From positions 1-47,948 of IMG/VR virus record IMGVR_UViG_3300022602_000155: 47,948 nt of DNA; one strand, given 5' to 3'. Positions 15,225 to 22,945 of this stretch are shown here, piece after piece; the first letter of the stretch is position 1; each line of letters opens with the position of its first letter. The notes below the pieces were generated by a model that saw nothing but the letters and a program-made list of their open reading frames with translations, did no database searches and was not told where the DNA came from. A program made the position numbers and the translations under genes. The stretch comes from a virus.

Positions 15225-15676
15225 TAGAAAGAAACTTTAATGCCTGCCTGTGCAATGTTAGCATTATAAGTTGACATTACATGATCACTAGTGTATTGAT
15301 GTACCCAGTCTAGTGTTAATTTAGTATCCGGAGTAATTGCGTAGCTGGTTCCTAGGCCACTGATACTTGTCCATCCGTCTGCTGTACTGTTTTGTTTATT
15401 AATATAGGCCGCACCTGCTTTAACATTGAAAGCAAATTTGTCAATTTTATAAAAAGTATAGCTACCGGTAAATGAAGACTTATGTTGCCATATACCTTTA
15501 TTGTTTGTAGAATCGAAGAATCCGTATTGAATACCAAAGTCCCCAAACTTCTCTCCTAATGTAACACCTTGTCCAACCGTTGTTGTATTTGTGTTATATG
15601 TTGATACTAACCCTAATTCTACTGCGTTGGCAAGAGAAGAGATTGATAACAATGCCGCTAATAATAATTTTTTCAT
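15224..15676 (-). CDS. Small predicted outer-membrane beta-barrel protein
   Basis: A 150-residue protein. The start at 15676 overlaps the DUF2061 stop (ATGA). The Sec signal peptide is MKKLLLAALLSISSLANA. The mature part has alternating amphipathic strands (GIQYGFFDS, FTGSYTFYKI, FAFNVKAGAAYI, LTLDWVHQYTS) and ends AGIKVSF, with the C-terminal Phe typical of BAM substrates. The size fits an eight-strand barrel (OmpW/OmpX-like). A phage-encoded outer-membrane protein could mask receptors or change permeability (inference). Confidence 0.7.
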   Translation of the reverse strand: MKKLLLAALLSISSLANAVELGLVSTYNTNTTTVGQGVTLGEKFGDFGIQYGFFDSTNNKGIWQHKSSFTGSYTFYKIDKFAFNVKAGAAYINKQNSTADGWTSISGLGTSYAITPDTKLTLDWVHQYTSDHVMSTYNANIAQAGIKVSF

Positions 15677-15903
15677 TCTATCACCTTTCGTCCCCATTGG
15701 ACTAAATTCCACACTCTATCGTGGATAAAAAATGCTATTGTGTTGACTGTAAATTGACACACTAGCACTACGGTAGCAGTCTTTGCCGCATCGTAACCTA
15801 GGCTCGCTAGATAATAAACTATAAGAGCCGTAATAACTCCTCCTATGAATTTCCAGCAAACTCCTTTGACAAGACTTCTCATCTTAGTTTCATAAAACTT
15901 CAT
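15673..15903 (-). CDS. DUF2061 membrane protein, copy 1
   Basis: A 76-residue protein with two membrane spans. The family signature is visible: MRSLVKGVCWKFIGGVITAL at the N-terminus and FFIHDRVWNLVQWGRKVIE at the C-terminus (yHeRvWnki.WGr in the family). The function of DUF2061 is unknown; it occurs next to sulfur- and sulfate-related genes in some bacteria. It overlaps both neighbours by four bases. A second copy is at 22942-23166, in each case next to a PP-loop/FYDS gene set. Confidence 0.8.
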   Translation of the reverse strand: MKFYETKMRSLVKGVCWKFIGGVITALIVYYLASLGYDAAKTATVVLVCQFTVNTIAFFIHDRVWNLVQWGRKVIE

Positions 15904-16922
15904 TTAAAATCCCTCATGTATAAATTAGTACCGTCTTCTAATAACATAACCCATTGCTTATCTAAAATATGATAATGCGATGTTTGAATAATTTTATTCA
16001 TCGGATATGAATCCGACTTCATATAATTCTTTAAAAATAACTTTGTTGAATACTTATAAGTTTTAGGATCAGCATTTAAAAATTTAGGCTCATAGTTGCC
16101 CAAACTCCATTTTTGGAAATCAACATATCCATAAAAATTGATTATCCTACTTGCAACATCTTTATCAATGTTACGCATCCTATTAGTACGAGCCATTTGC
16201 CATTTACAGTTTAATTCTACAAAACTTAAAAAGTCCGGAACGGTATATAACTCAAAGCCCGGCCAATTAGGAAGTACTTGCTCAATCAATTCAACTTGTT
16301 TATTAGATATAAAATCTTGCCACGGCATTGAAAATTGATCAGGAGTTAAACTTTGATATCTACCATACAGTTGGTCACCTAGCATCCCAGTGACAATCAA
16401 TCCATCCCCGAACTTGGGACTGACGATCGGTGTTGTTAAACTATATTCTATATTGTTACCTTTTATATAGGTATCAAACAGAGAACCCGATTCTAAAATT
16501 GAATTATAATTACAAAATACTTTTAACTTCGACGGACCGGCAACTTCTAATAAAGAAAAGAATACAGCGGTACTATCTAATCCGCCACTCCAGGAAATAT
16601 TAATTGTTTTACCATCAGCAAGTTTAACAATATCTTCAGCAGTTTCTAAACAGATATCTTTAAATGTTTTATTAAATTTAGGATCAACTGTTGGGAGAGG
16701 TTCCCAGTCGCTCATTTTTAAATAATGCGGTATAGTTCTAGTTCTGTCTTGCCATGCACTCATGTTTCCTTGAGACATTTTAGTATCTTGAAACTTCCAC
16801 GGTTCTAGATCTAACTCTTGATAGATAGGCAACCATTTATCAAAATCCTCTGATTTAAATTTTTCTAAACTAGGACTATTGATAAGTTGATTTAATCTAT
16901 TAACTAGTAAATTTACTATCAT
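15900..16922 (-). CDS. Asparagine-synthase-like PP-loop enzyme, copy 1
   Basis: A 340-residue protein, starting at the ATG at 16922 that overlaps the upstream TGA (ATGA) rather than at 16934. The ATP-PPi loop SWSGGLDSTAVFF lies near residue 112, and GDQLYG near 175 is typical of AsnB synthetase domains. The N-terminal glutaminase domain of AsnB is missing and replaced by about 100 residues shared with the copy at 20690 (IPHYLKM). It probably activates a carboxylate by adenylation and forms an amide. Ammonia may come from the GATase at 10897. The product is unknown. Confidence 0.8.
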   Translation of the reverse strand: MIVNLLVNRLNQLINSPSLEKFKSEDFDKWLPIYQELDLEPWKFQDTKMSQGNMSAWQDRTRTIPHYLKMSDWEPLPTVDPKFNKTFKDICLETAEDIVKLADGKTINISWSGGLDSTAVFFSLLEVAGPSKLKVFCNYNSILESGSLFDTYIKGNNIEYSLTTPIVSPKFGDGLIVTGMLGDQLYGRYQSLTPDQFSMPWQDFISNKQVELIEQVLPNWPGFELYTVPDFLSFVELNCKWQMARTNRMRNIDKDVASRIINFYGYVDFQKWSLGNYEPKFLNADPKTYKYSTKLFLKNYMKSDSYPMNKIIQTSHYHILDKQWVMLLEDGTNLYMRDFK

Positions 16923-17251
16923 AACTGATTCCATGGTGTAAAAAAATCAATATTTTTTTCTGGATAAGGTCTTATTTTCCAAGAGCCTTTAAAATCAGTA
17001 GCAATGATAAATTCCTTATTTTTTATAATTCTATCTTTGTTATCGTGTACATACTGAATATCTGATGCACTACTTTGAATTAATGTTTCGGGAATTAAAA
17101 TTTCGTAACTTTCTGTAAAATTTACAAATGCTAGATCATCTGTTGAATCATACCAAAAGATTTCTTTTAATGTTAGTAAATTTAACTGCGTATACGAATA
17201 TGTAGGAGCATGGGGTATGTGCCATACCCAACCCTTGATTGTTGGTTCCAT
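16919..17251 (-). CDS. FYDS-type small protein, copy 1
   Basis: A 110-residue protein. The segment LLTLKEIFWYDSTDDLAFVN then ILIPETLIQ and, near the end, IIATDFKGSWKIRPY aligns by eye with the 92-residue protein at 22667-22945 (TIKDYFFYDS, LIVPASHV, IIDFRTKSETWRF). No known family is recognised. Each copy lies close to a PP-loop enzyme and a DUF2061 gene, so it may be a subunit or carrier of that system. It starts 22 bases beyond the tmRNA terminator. Confidence 0.6.
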   Translation of the reverse strand: MEPTIKGWVWHIPHAPTYSYTQLNLLTLKEIFWYDSTDDLAFVNFTESYEILIPETLIQSSASDIQYVHDNKDRIIKNKEFIIATDFKGSWKIRPYPEKNIDFFTPWNQL

Positions 17252-17272
17252 AGTACTATTATATAGTCAAAA

Positions 17273-17295
17273 CAAAAGGCCGTAAAGGCCTTTTG
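17273..17295 (-). terminator. Terminator hairpin after the tmRNA
   Basis: CAAAAGGCC/GGCCTTTTG, 9 bp with a 5-base loop. On the minus strand the stem ends in TTTTG and is followed by TTTTGACTATATAAT. It fits an intrinsic terminator closing the tmRNA transcript. Confidence 0.75.
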
Positions 17296-17600
17296 GTTAT
17301 TTTCTGTTACGAGGTATAACTACCCTAAGCGGTGTTTAGGCCGCTAATGCGAACATTTCGTCGTTTGCGTTTACGTTATTTGCTTGATTTAGAGTCATCG
17401 CCTACTCTGTTGCCTCTTTCGCTATCTCACCATGTCGAAACCTTGTCATCCCCATCAAAAGCATTCTGAGCCGAATCATGTGCGTCCACAATCTTGTTCA
17501 AAGTGTTTATACACTTACTACAGAGATGCTTTTGGTGGAGATGCCGGGAATCGAACCCGGGTCCACAATGCCTTCACTACAAAGGAATTACAACAATTAC
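17296..17600 (-). ncRNA. ssrA: Circularly permuted (two-piece) tmRNA precursor
   Basis: Read on the minus strand, the tRNA-like 3' half comes first: T arm and acceptor strand CATCTCC, then ACCA, ending at 17533. A spacer of about 79 nt (17454-17532) follows, then the tRNA-like 5' half GGGGATGACAAGGTTTCGAC (from 17453) and the tag frame. GGGGATG (17453-17447) pairs with CATCTCC (17543-17537) to make the acceptor stem, with one G-U. The spacer ends are complementary (AAAAGCAT / ATGCTTTT), so it can be cut out to leave two pieces. This order is known from alphaproteobacterial, cyanobacterial and some betaproteobacterial ssrA genes. The 5' boundary of the acceptor piece is approximate. Confidence 0.92.
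17336..17368 (-). other. tmRNA tag-peptide reading frame (ANDEMFALAA)
   Basis: GCA (17366-17368) to TAA (17336-17338) encodes ANDEMFALAA. The resume codon is preceded by UAAAC, with A at -4 as in well-studied tmRNAs. An upstream in-frame GCA (17381) would add ANNVN but has a poorer context. The ALAA end is the ClpXP degron, and ANDE-FALAA resembles betaproteobacterial tags. Confidence 0.88.
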
Positions 17601-17702
17601 TTACTTTCTTCTTTTAGCACCGCGACTAGCCATAGTCTTTAAACTCTTTGGCCTAGGCTTTTTAGGGCCTTTTAAAATTCTACTAATACGTCTTGCACCC
17701 AT
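17601..17702 (-). CDS. Very basic 33-residue peptide
   Basis: The ATG at 17702 has AAGGTGG at good spacing, and the frame runs to TAA at 17601, encoding MGARRISRILKGPKKPRPKS and 13 more residues. It has 14 Lys/Arg residues and no acidic ones, like an RNA- or DNA-binding tail. It ends exactly where the tmRNA acceptor region begins and follows a pseudoknot-capable leader. It might bind the adjacent RNAs or be a small structural DNA-binding peptide; no family is recognised. Confidence 0.6.
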   Translation of the reverse strand: MGARRISRILKGPKKPRPKSLKTMASRGAKRRK

Positions 17703-17723
17703 AATAACCACCTTTATGTTAAA

Positions 17724-17809
17724 GAGGGATCGCTGGTTACCCCAATGTCCCTCACATCACGATAGGCCTCTCACCTACCCAAAATACTACGTATCTTTGC
17801 TACCAGCGA
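17724..17809 (-). ncRNA. Pseudoknot-capable structured leader RNA
   Basis: On the minus strand TCGCTGGT (17802-17809) pairs with ACCAGCGA (17730-17737), and GAGGGA (17748-17753) pairs with TCCCTC (17724-17729). The order A-B-A'-B' is an H-type pseudoknot or two alternative folds. It ends about 20 bases before the start codon of the basic peptide, the position expected for a cis-regulatory RNA. It does not match a riboswitch I know by eye. Confidence 0.5.
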
Positions 17810-17817
17810 CTTACTAT

Positions 17818-18465
17818 TTAATTCAATGGTACAAAAATCTTTGTAGTTACACTATTATACACTTTTTCTGTAATGATGTCAAATGCTAGTGATACCCTAG
17901 GTTCAGTAGAACCGTTTACATCTGTCTTGTGCATAATATAAGACGGAAACATATACATGTCGCCGGGAGAATTATTAATACCTGCCGCCACTTGAATGTT
18001 AAATGGACTAGAATAATATGTTTTGGTATTTTCTGCCTGTATGCAAAGGTTGCCTGAAACATAGGCTGTATCGGCAGGAGCACCACAGTGCGCATCGGCA
18101 TGGTTGTGAGGACCAATTTTTTGACCAGGTTGTAATACGTTTACCCAACCGTGGATGTAACATTTTTCTACAGGATATCCTAATGTAGTAACATAATCTT
18201 CGTATTGTTTAGCAATGATCTTTTTTAAATCTACCAAAGCGGGATAATCAAACTCAAACATATTATAATCCCAAAGACGAGATGTAAGCATTGTTTGATC
18301 CCAATGAGGTGGACATGTTGTTGTTTCGAATATACGTTTCTCTTCTGCCAACGCCATGTCTTTTAATTTAGCAGTTAAATCTGAGCCAATATTAACCTTA
18401 TCCAGATGTACACAAAACTCCGGTAGGAATGGAGAACTTGATTTACATTTGATATCTATAATCAT
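17818..18465 (-). CDS. 2OG-Fe(II) oxygenase-like protein, copy A
   Basis: A 215-residue double-stranded beta-helix protein. The iron ligands are probably H122-x-D124 (in GPHNHADAHCG) and H179 (FPSYIMHKTDV), with R190 (EPRVSLAFDI) as the 2-oxoglutarate binder. The layout fits the 'putative 2OG-Fe(II) oxygenase' family often carried by T4-like cyanophages. It would hydroxylate an unknown substrate. The start overlaps the radical SAM stop by four bases, so the two enzymes are coupled. Confidence 0.8.
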   Translation of the reverse strand: MIIDIKCKSSSPFLPEFCVHLDKVNIGSDLTAKLKDMALAEEKRIFETTTCPPHWDQTMLTSRLWDYNMFEFDYPALVDLKKIIAKQYEDYVTTLGYPVEKCYIHGWVNVLQPGQKIGPHNHADAHCGAPADTAYVSGNLCIQAENTKTYYSSPFNIQVAAGINNSPGDMYMFPSYIMHKTDVNGSTEPRVSLAFDIITEKVYNSVTTKIFVPLN

Positions 18466-19808
18466 ACTGGAGTAATAGGAATTATTTTCTTTTCATCCTT
18501 AGGAATACCTTCGATAAGACCAAATACATCGAAACGATCCCTACGGTGAGGTCCTTCTATGTAGTAAGGAAGGAATCCTGTTAAAACTTCTATTGCACCT
18601 GCAAAGAATGGAATATTATCAGAAAACGCATTGTCACACCCGCTTTCCCACAACGGACCATCTAAGAACATGCAACTACCTTTACAAATTTGCAATACAG
18701 GACAGTTAGGACACTCTTCTCGCTGACTCCAATGTGTACTGGTCTTCATTGCAATGTTATCAAAGTCGCTAACATGACCGATCTTATGATTTTCGCCATT
18801 TGGACCTTTTGAGATAGCACTGACATTCTGGCAAGTAATTACGTTACCATTTAAATCAACAGCCATGTTATCTGAACGATCCATACTGCACTTTTGTCCT
18901 ACTGAACTTGCAGGACGAGCAGTAGCAATAGATTGAATAAAGTCACCAATTTTAGTTTGTACAATTTGGAATCTCATAGCTTTACCATTACGCAAATCTA
19001 CTAGAGATTTATTTCTGTATTCGTATTGATCAGCAACTGTTTGCAATGAACTTGCAACACCGCCTTCGTCATATGGGTCAATAAATGCACCTTCACCGAT
19101 GCTTACATTTTCACCAAATTCTTTAACTAAAAATTCTTCAACATCACCTCTGCTGGTGTTGTCTTTATGCATCATAGCATTAACAGTCATACGACCTTTT
19201 GGTCCTAGTCTATACCACAAATCAAGGATAGCCATTTTCTTTTCAGGATCGTTTAACGGATCTTGTCCTCGGGCATGATATCCCGGACCGTCATGTGATA
19301 GACCTACGTTAAATCCCATTGTTTCTAACCAACCGTTCTTTTCATCATCTAGTAAAGAACCGTTTGTGATAACACTAAACTGTGTATTAGGAAATTTTGC
19401 TCGTAATGCTTCTGCCAATGGCTTAAGGGTTTTCCAATATACAAGAGGCTCACCACCCCAAAACTCGATTACTTCAGGTTCTTCTTTAAGCCAGCCGTCT
19501 AGTGATTCTATGAATGGAGTAATATCGTTTAGGTTAGTGGAATCTGCGTGTGGAACAAATCGTTGATTGCAATATGTACATTCATAATTGCATTCAAGGC
19601 CTAACGAAATTTTAAGTCTTTTAATATCTTTCTTTTTGCCTGGAAGATCTTTTGATACAACTTCTGCATCAGTATAGGTAATCGTGTTTTCAACAGGAAT
19701 AACCGAATCCCCATTTTCGTTAACTAATGACGAAGTTTGATTATCGTAATAGAATACTGCTTTTTCGTCGGTTAGGGCATTTAACCCGTAAATTTTAAAT
19801 AAGGCCAT
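18462..19808 (-). CDS. Radical SAM enzyme with SPASM-type C-terminus
   Basis: A 448-residue protein. The radical SAM cluster is C73-x3-C77-x2-C80 (LECNYECTYCNQRF), followed by the GGEP motif (FWGGEPLVYW) that helps bind SAM. The C-terminal Cys-rich part (GQKCSMD, TCQNVSA, CPNCPVLQICKGSCMF, SGC) holds auxiliary clusters as in SPASM proteins. Relatives modify peptides (sactipeptide and PQQ maturases, anaerobic sulfatase maturases). Asn-Cys repeat proteins in the same island are candidate substrates (inference). It is coupled to a 2OG oxygenase downstream. Confidence 0.88.
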   Translation of the reverse strand: MALFKIYGLNALTDEKAVFYYDNQTSSLVNENGDSVIPVENTITYTDAEVVSKDLPGKKKDIKRLKISLGLECNYECTYCNQRFVPHADSTNLNDITPFIESLDGWLKEEPEVIEFWGGEPLVYWKTLKPLAEALRAKFPNTQFSVITNGSLLDDEKNGWLETMGFNVGLSHDGPGYHARGQDPLNDPEKKMAILDLWYRLGPKGRMTVNAMMHKDNTSRGDVEEFLVKEFGENVSIGEGAFIDPYDEGGVASSLQTVADQYEYRNKSLVDLRNGKAMRFQIVQTKIGDFIQSIATARPASSVGQKCSMDRSDNMAVDLNGNVITCQNVSAISKGPNGENHKIGHVSDFDNIAMKTSTHWSQREECPNCPVLQICKGSCMFLDGPLWESGCDNAFSDNIPFFAGAIEVLTGFLPYYIEGPHRRDRFDVFGLIEGIPKDEKKIIPITPV

Positions 19809-19859
19809 TTTTTCTCCGTAAGAGTTGTTACTATTATATATCCTTTTTCAGGATCGCGT

Positions 19860-20693
19860 CTATGGAGTTGTGAAATAAGTTACTGCTTTTCTTGTCCAGT
19901 ATTTGAACGCTGTTTTTACTTTACCAGTCATTCCGGACGGATATCCAGCAAGCGAAATATATATTGTCGCTGTTCCATTAACTAAAGGCACTTTATTTTG
20001 TAATAAGTTACCAACAGTTGTAGATACGTATACTGTTAGTGGTACAGTATTATCTATCGGATCTTGTCCAACTAAGCCTGCACCTGTTCCAAGTGTGCCG
20101 CCGCCATTTGTTGAAGTGCCTGCGGATAAAGGAATACTCAATAACTGAGTTGATGTGTTATACGAAGGAGCACCTAGAATTAATCGATGCATACCTTGTT
20201 GATAAGATGTCATCGAGTTTTGAGATAATTCAATATCCCCAGTTAAGGTGAGTTGACTACCGGTGCTAACAACGGCAAACATATAGTCAGTGCTTGTAGA
20301 AGCTACTGATGGAATTCCTATTCCAAATATAGTTGCATACCCTTCTTTTTCTGCGATTGTACCAGGTTGAGCTCTTGTAGGCAAAGTTTGTGCAAATATG
20401 TTTACCGGAGGATCTACAAATTGTTCATTTGCAATGTAAAAGATATATACAGTATTATCTGCAACATCAAGGCGAGTATGTAGATCTAATAAATCAGTCG
20501 ATGTTGAAATTGTGTGTATTCCTTGTACAGTATCATACACCGGTGACCCATCAGGAAGGGTTGCGGTTGTGAGGACACTAACTATACCTGTACATGTAAA
20601 CACCGCAGATATTACGGTACCCTGTTTATCTAAAGATAAATGGTAGGGATCTCCTATTTCTGGATCCGGAAAAGTTTTAGTATATAGCCTCAT
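19860..20693 (-). CDS. Beta-rich structural-like phage protein
   Basis: A 277-residue Thr/Ser/Gly-rich protein with repeated strand-like segments (VISAVFTCTGIVSVLTTATL, IYISLAGYPSGM) and a Gly-rich loop (TNGGGTLGTGAGLVGQ). The composition resembles phage fibre or baseplate accessory proteins. It overlaps the PP-loop gene upstream by four bases, which is unusual for a virion gene and ties it to the accessory island. It ends in TAG. Function unknown. Confidence 0.5.
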   Translation of the reverse strand: MRLYTKTFPDPEIGDPYHLSLDKQGTVISAVFTCTGIVSVLTTATLPDGSPVYDTVQGIHTISTSTDLLDLHTRLDVADNTVYIFYIANEQFVDPPVNIFAQTLPTRAQPGTIAEKEGYATIFGIGIPSVASTSTDYMFAVVSTGSQLTLTGDIELSQNSMTSYQQGMHRLILGAPSYNTSTQLLSIPLSAGTSTNGGGTLGTGAGLVGQDPIDNTVPLTVYVSTTVGNLLQNKVPLVNGTATIYISLAGYPSGMTGKVKTAFKYWTRKAVTYFTTP

Positions 20694-21721
20694 CTTGAAT
20701 ATAAGTTCTCGTAATTATCTAACAAACATAACCAGGTAGGATCAGTCGCCGAAAAACTTGAGATTTGCTTGGCCTTATGTTTAGCATAATGCGGCTCATC
20801 AAATAGTTCCGATAGCACACTTCTCATTTGCCATCTATGCGAGTTTGGATCCCCTTTAATCTTTGTAAACGGTTCTTTAGTATTTATAGCCCACTTTTGG
20901 AAGTCTACTGAATCAAAAAACCCGTGTATGTTATTTACCTGTTCCGGAAATAACTGTATTTTGTGCTCATATAATGCTGTATACCAATCTAAATTAAAGA
21001 TGCAATACCAACGTAGATCAGCAACCGTTTCTATAGGTCTAGGACTTGCTTTAATAACAGGATCTAAAAACTCTAGCAGTTCCGGATCTATATGCTTTTC
21101 GTAAGGTTCATATATTGTTTCAGGAGTACCTAGCGTATGATGAAACATAGCTCTATCTCCGGTGGCAAAGAAATTATCTGTAGGGCCAAACAACTGATTA
21201 CCGCACATTCCACTAACGTAAATTCCTGGTTGGTCACTATAATTTAAATGATTTATAGTGGCCACTTTAATACTATATTTGAAATCTTTCTTAATACGTC
21301 TATCAAACAAATCACCCGATTCTATAAGGGAATTATATGTTCCATAGACACGTATTTGATCAGGATCATTAGCAAAGTATCGTAAAACAAACAATACGTA
21401 TGTACTATCAATTCCACCACTCCACATGACATTAATAGGTTGATCTAATGCTAAGAGCTCTTTGGCACGTTGTTCGGTTATTTCCCAGAAACTACGATTG
21501 TAACTGTCCTCTCTTGAGGGCATTGGATGTATGTTTGGAGTTATTTTAAGATAGTGAGGCAATACACCTGTTCTATCATAGATCATATTATGTTTGTTTA
21601 AACCAAACTTTTCGTATTGATTGAACAGTGTATTATCTGCCTCTGTTACCAAATCCATTACTTGTGGACTACGGAGTTTTACATTGTGCGAAATTGCGTG
21701 TGTATTATAATAAAGGATCAT
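20690..21721 (-). CDS. Asparagine-synthase-like PP-loop enzyme, copy 2
   Basis: A 343-residue paralogue of the 15900 gene. The PP loop is MWSGGIDSTYVLF (SGGIDS at about 101-106), followed by SGMCGNQLFGPTDN. Both copies share PHYLK, NSLIESGDLFDRR/NSILESGSLFDTY and VDFQKW. It lacks a glutaminase domain. It may be an amide-forming or beta-lactam-synthetase-like adenylating enzyme. It has a DctP-like protein, an FYDS protein and DUF2061 just upstream, parallel to the set at 15673-17251. Confidence 0.8.
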   Translation of the reverse strand: MILYYNTHAISHNVKLRSPQVMDLVTEADNTLFNQYEKFGLNKHNMIYDRTGVLPHYLKITPNIHPMPSREDSYNRSFWEITEQRAKELLALDQPINVMWSGGIDSTYVLFVLRYFANDPDQIRVYGTYNSLIESGDLFDRRIKKDFKYSIKVATINHLNYSDQPGIYVSGMCGNQLFGPTDNFFATGDRAMFHHTLGTPETIYEPYEKHIDPELLEFLDPVIKASPRPIETVADLRWYCIFNLDWYTALYEHKIQLFPEQVNNIHGFFDSVDFQKWAINTKEPFTKIKGDPNSHRWQMRSVLSELFDEPHYAKHKAKQISSFSATDPTWLCLLDNYENLYSR

Positions 21722-21728
21722 CTAATCC

Positions 21729-22670
21729 TCAATTTAATTGAATCTTTTCCACAAGCCCCGGAGTAAAGTAATCGGCAAACGTAGTGTATAACACTTTGGT
21801 AGCATCAGCAAATCGAGCTTGTTCTTCTGCACTCATTTTATTGACTTCAATACCATCTGCTTCTGCACGAGCCTGAGTTGCTAATACATCGTCGATACTG
21901 ATACTGCGCTCATAACGTGCGGCTGTCTTAGCGGCTTCGCTGACTACGGTCTGTAGTTTTGGAGTAAGATTATCCCAGAAATTACTGCTGATTAGAATGC
22001 TTGTTAAAAATAAACTGTGTTCAGTATGATTAATAACTTTGCTAACTTTGTTGTGACCTAGAGCATAGACACGTGGATAAGTACTTTCTCCTACTGTGAC
22101 TGTTTCATCCTCTAAATTGTCAGTTAGTTCTTCTATCTCCATTGGGACTACATCGGCACCTAACACTTTGAAGGTTTCAATGGCTACTGGGCTGTAACTG
22201 GTACGAACACGAACATCACGTAAATCTTCGATACGTGATACTGTTTCGTTTCCTGGGATAATGCGGAATCCGCCTGAGTAAGTAAATGCCAATCCTTTGA
22301 TTTTTTTAGTTTGTTGTAAGCTGTCTAATAACTGTGCCCCAACTTCGCCTTCAAATACTCTGGTAGCATGATCATGATTTTTAAACAAGAATGGAAGATC
22401 TAATGCAAAGAAATCTTTATTAAGTTTTCCTAGTGTAATGGTGTACGTTTGACTCATTTCGATATTGCCGTTGTCTAGCAAATCAACTAGGCTGTGCTTG
22501 TTAGGCACGACACCGTTGTTATATTTTGCGCCATACTCGCTCATTGTCATAACTTCAATTTCTAATTCGCCAGGTGCGTTTGTATTAACTTCGTCCGCAA
22601 ATACCTTGGCCGCTCTTATGAACAGCTCAATTGGCTCGTGTGCTAATACCCATCTTACTTTCTTAGTCAT
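21729..22670 (-). CDS. DctP-like TRAP binding protein without signal peptide
   Basis: A 313-residue protein of the TRAP solute receptor fold: VRWVLAHEPIELFIRAAKVFADEVN at the N-terminus, IEMSQTYTITLGK, LDLPFLFKNHDHA, then SGGFRII and VRVRTSYSPVAIETFKVLGADVVPM, which holds the carboxylate-binding Arg region (RVR). Unlike family members it begins directly with the mature fold and has no Sec signal, so it should stay in the cytosol. No TRAP membrane subunits are present. It may be repurposed as a ligand carrier for the neighbouring synthetases (inference). Confidence 0.85.
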   Translation of the reverse strand: MTKKVRWVLAHEPIELFIRAAKVFADEVNTNAPGELEIEVMTMSEYGAKYNNGVVPNKHSLVDLLDNGNIEMSQTYTITLGKLNKDFFALDLPFLFKNHDHATRVFEGEVGAQLLDSLQQTKKIKGLAFTYSGGFRIIPGNETVSRIEDLRDVRVRTSYSPVAIETFKVLGADVVPMEIEELTDNLEDETVTVGESTYPRVYALGHNKVSKVINHTEHSLFLTSILISSNFWDNLTPKLQTVVSEAAKTAARYERSISIDDVLATQARAEADGIEVNKMSAEEQARFADATKVLYTTFADYFTPGLVEKIQLN

Positions 22671-22945
22671 TTTTTAAATCTCCATGTTTCTGATTTAGTT
22701 CTAAAATCAATTATACGTTCCATTACAGGAACTCTATTTTTAATAATCAGTTTAATAGTTTCTAAATCAGGTAATTCGTCAGTATTTACTACGTGTGATG
22801 CAGGCACAATTAAATTTCGTTGCCCGTATTCTTGTACATTTGAATCATAAAAGAAATAATCTTTAATTGTGTGAAGTTCATAGTGTTTTCCATATTTTGG
22901 AAACTCATTAACTTCAAACAAATATTCTTTTACAAACGATGTCAT
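22667..22945 (-). CDS. FYDS-type small protein, copy 2
   Basis: A 92-residue protein resembling the one at 16919-17251: LHTIKDYFFYDSN, LIVPASHVV, and IIDFRTKSETWRFKK at the C-terminus. It overlaps both the DUF2061 gene upstream and the DctP-like gene downstream by four bases, so it is a firm member of this unit. Its recurrence beside the same partners suggests an essential small subunit. Function unknown. Confidence 0.6.
   Translation of the reverse strand: MTSFVKEYLFEVNEFPKYGKHYELHTIKDYFFYDSNVQEYGQRNLIVPASHVVNTDELPDLETIKLIIKNRVPVMERIIDFRTKSETWRFKK

Noticed and set aside
17336-17383. Fifteen-codon tmRNA tag starting at the upstream GCA (17383)
   Set aside because: The GCA at 17368 has the better resume context and gives the usual ten-codon tag.
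17432-17889. Plus-strand ORFs across the tmRNA region
   Set aside because: They are antisense to the tmRNA and the small basic gene and have no ribosome sites or protein-like composition.
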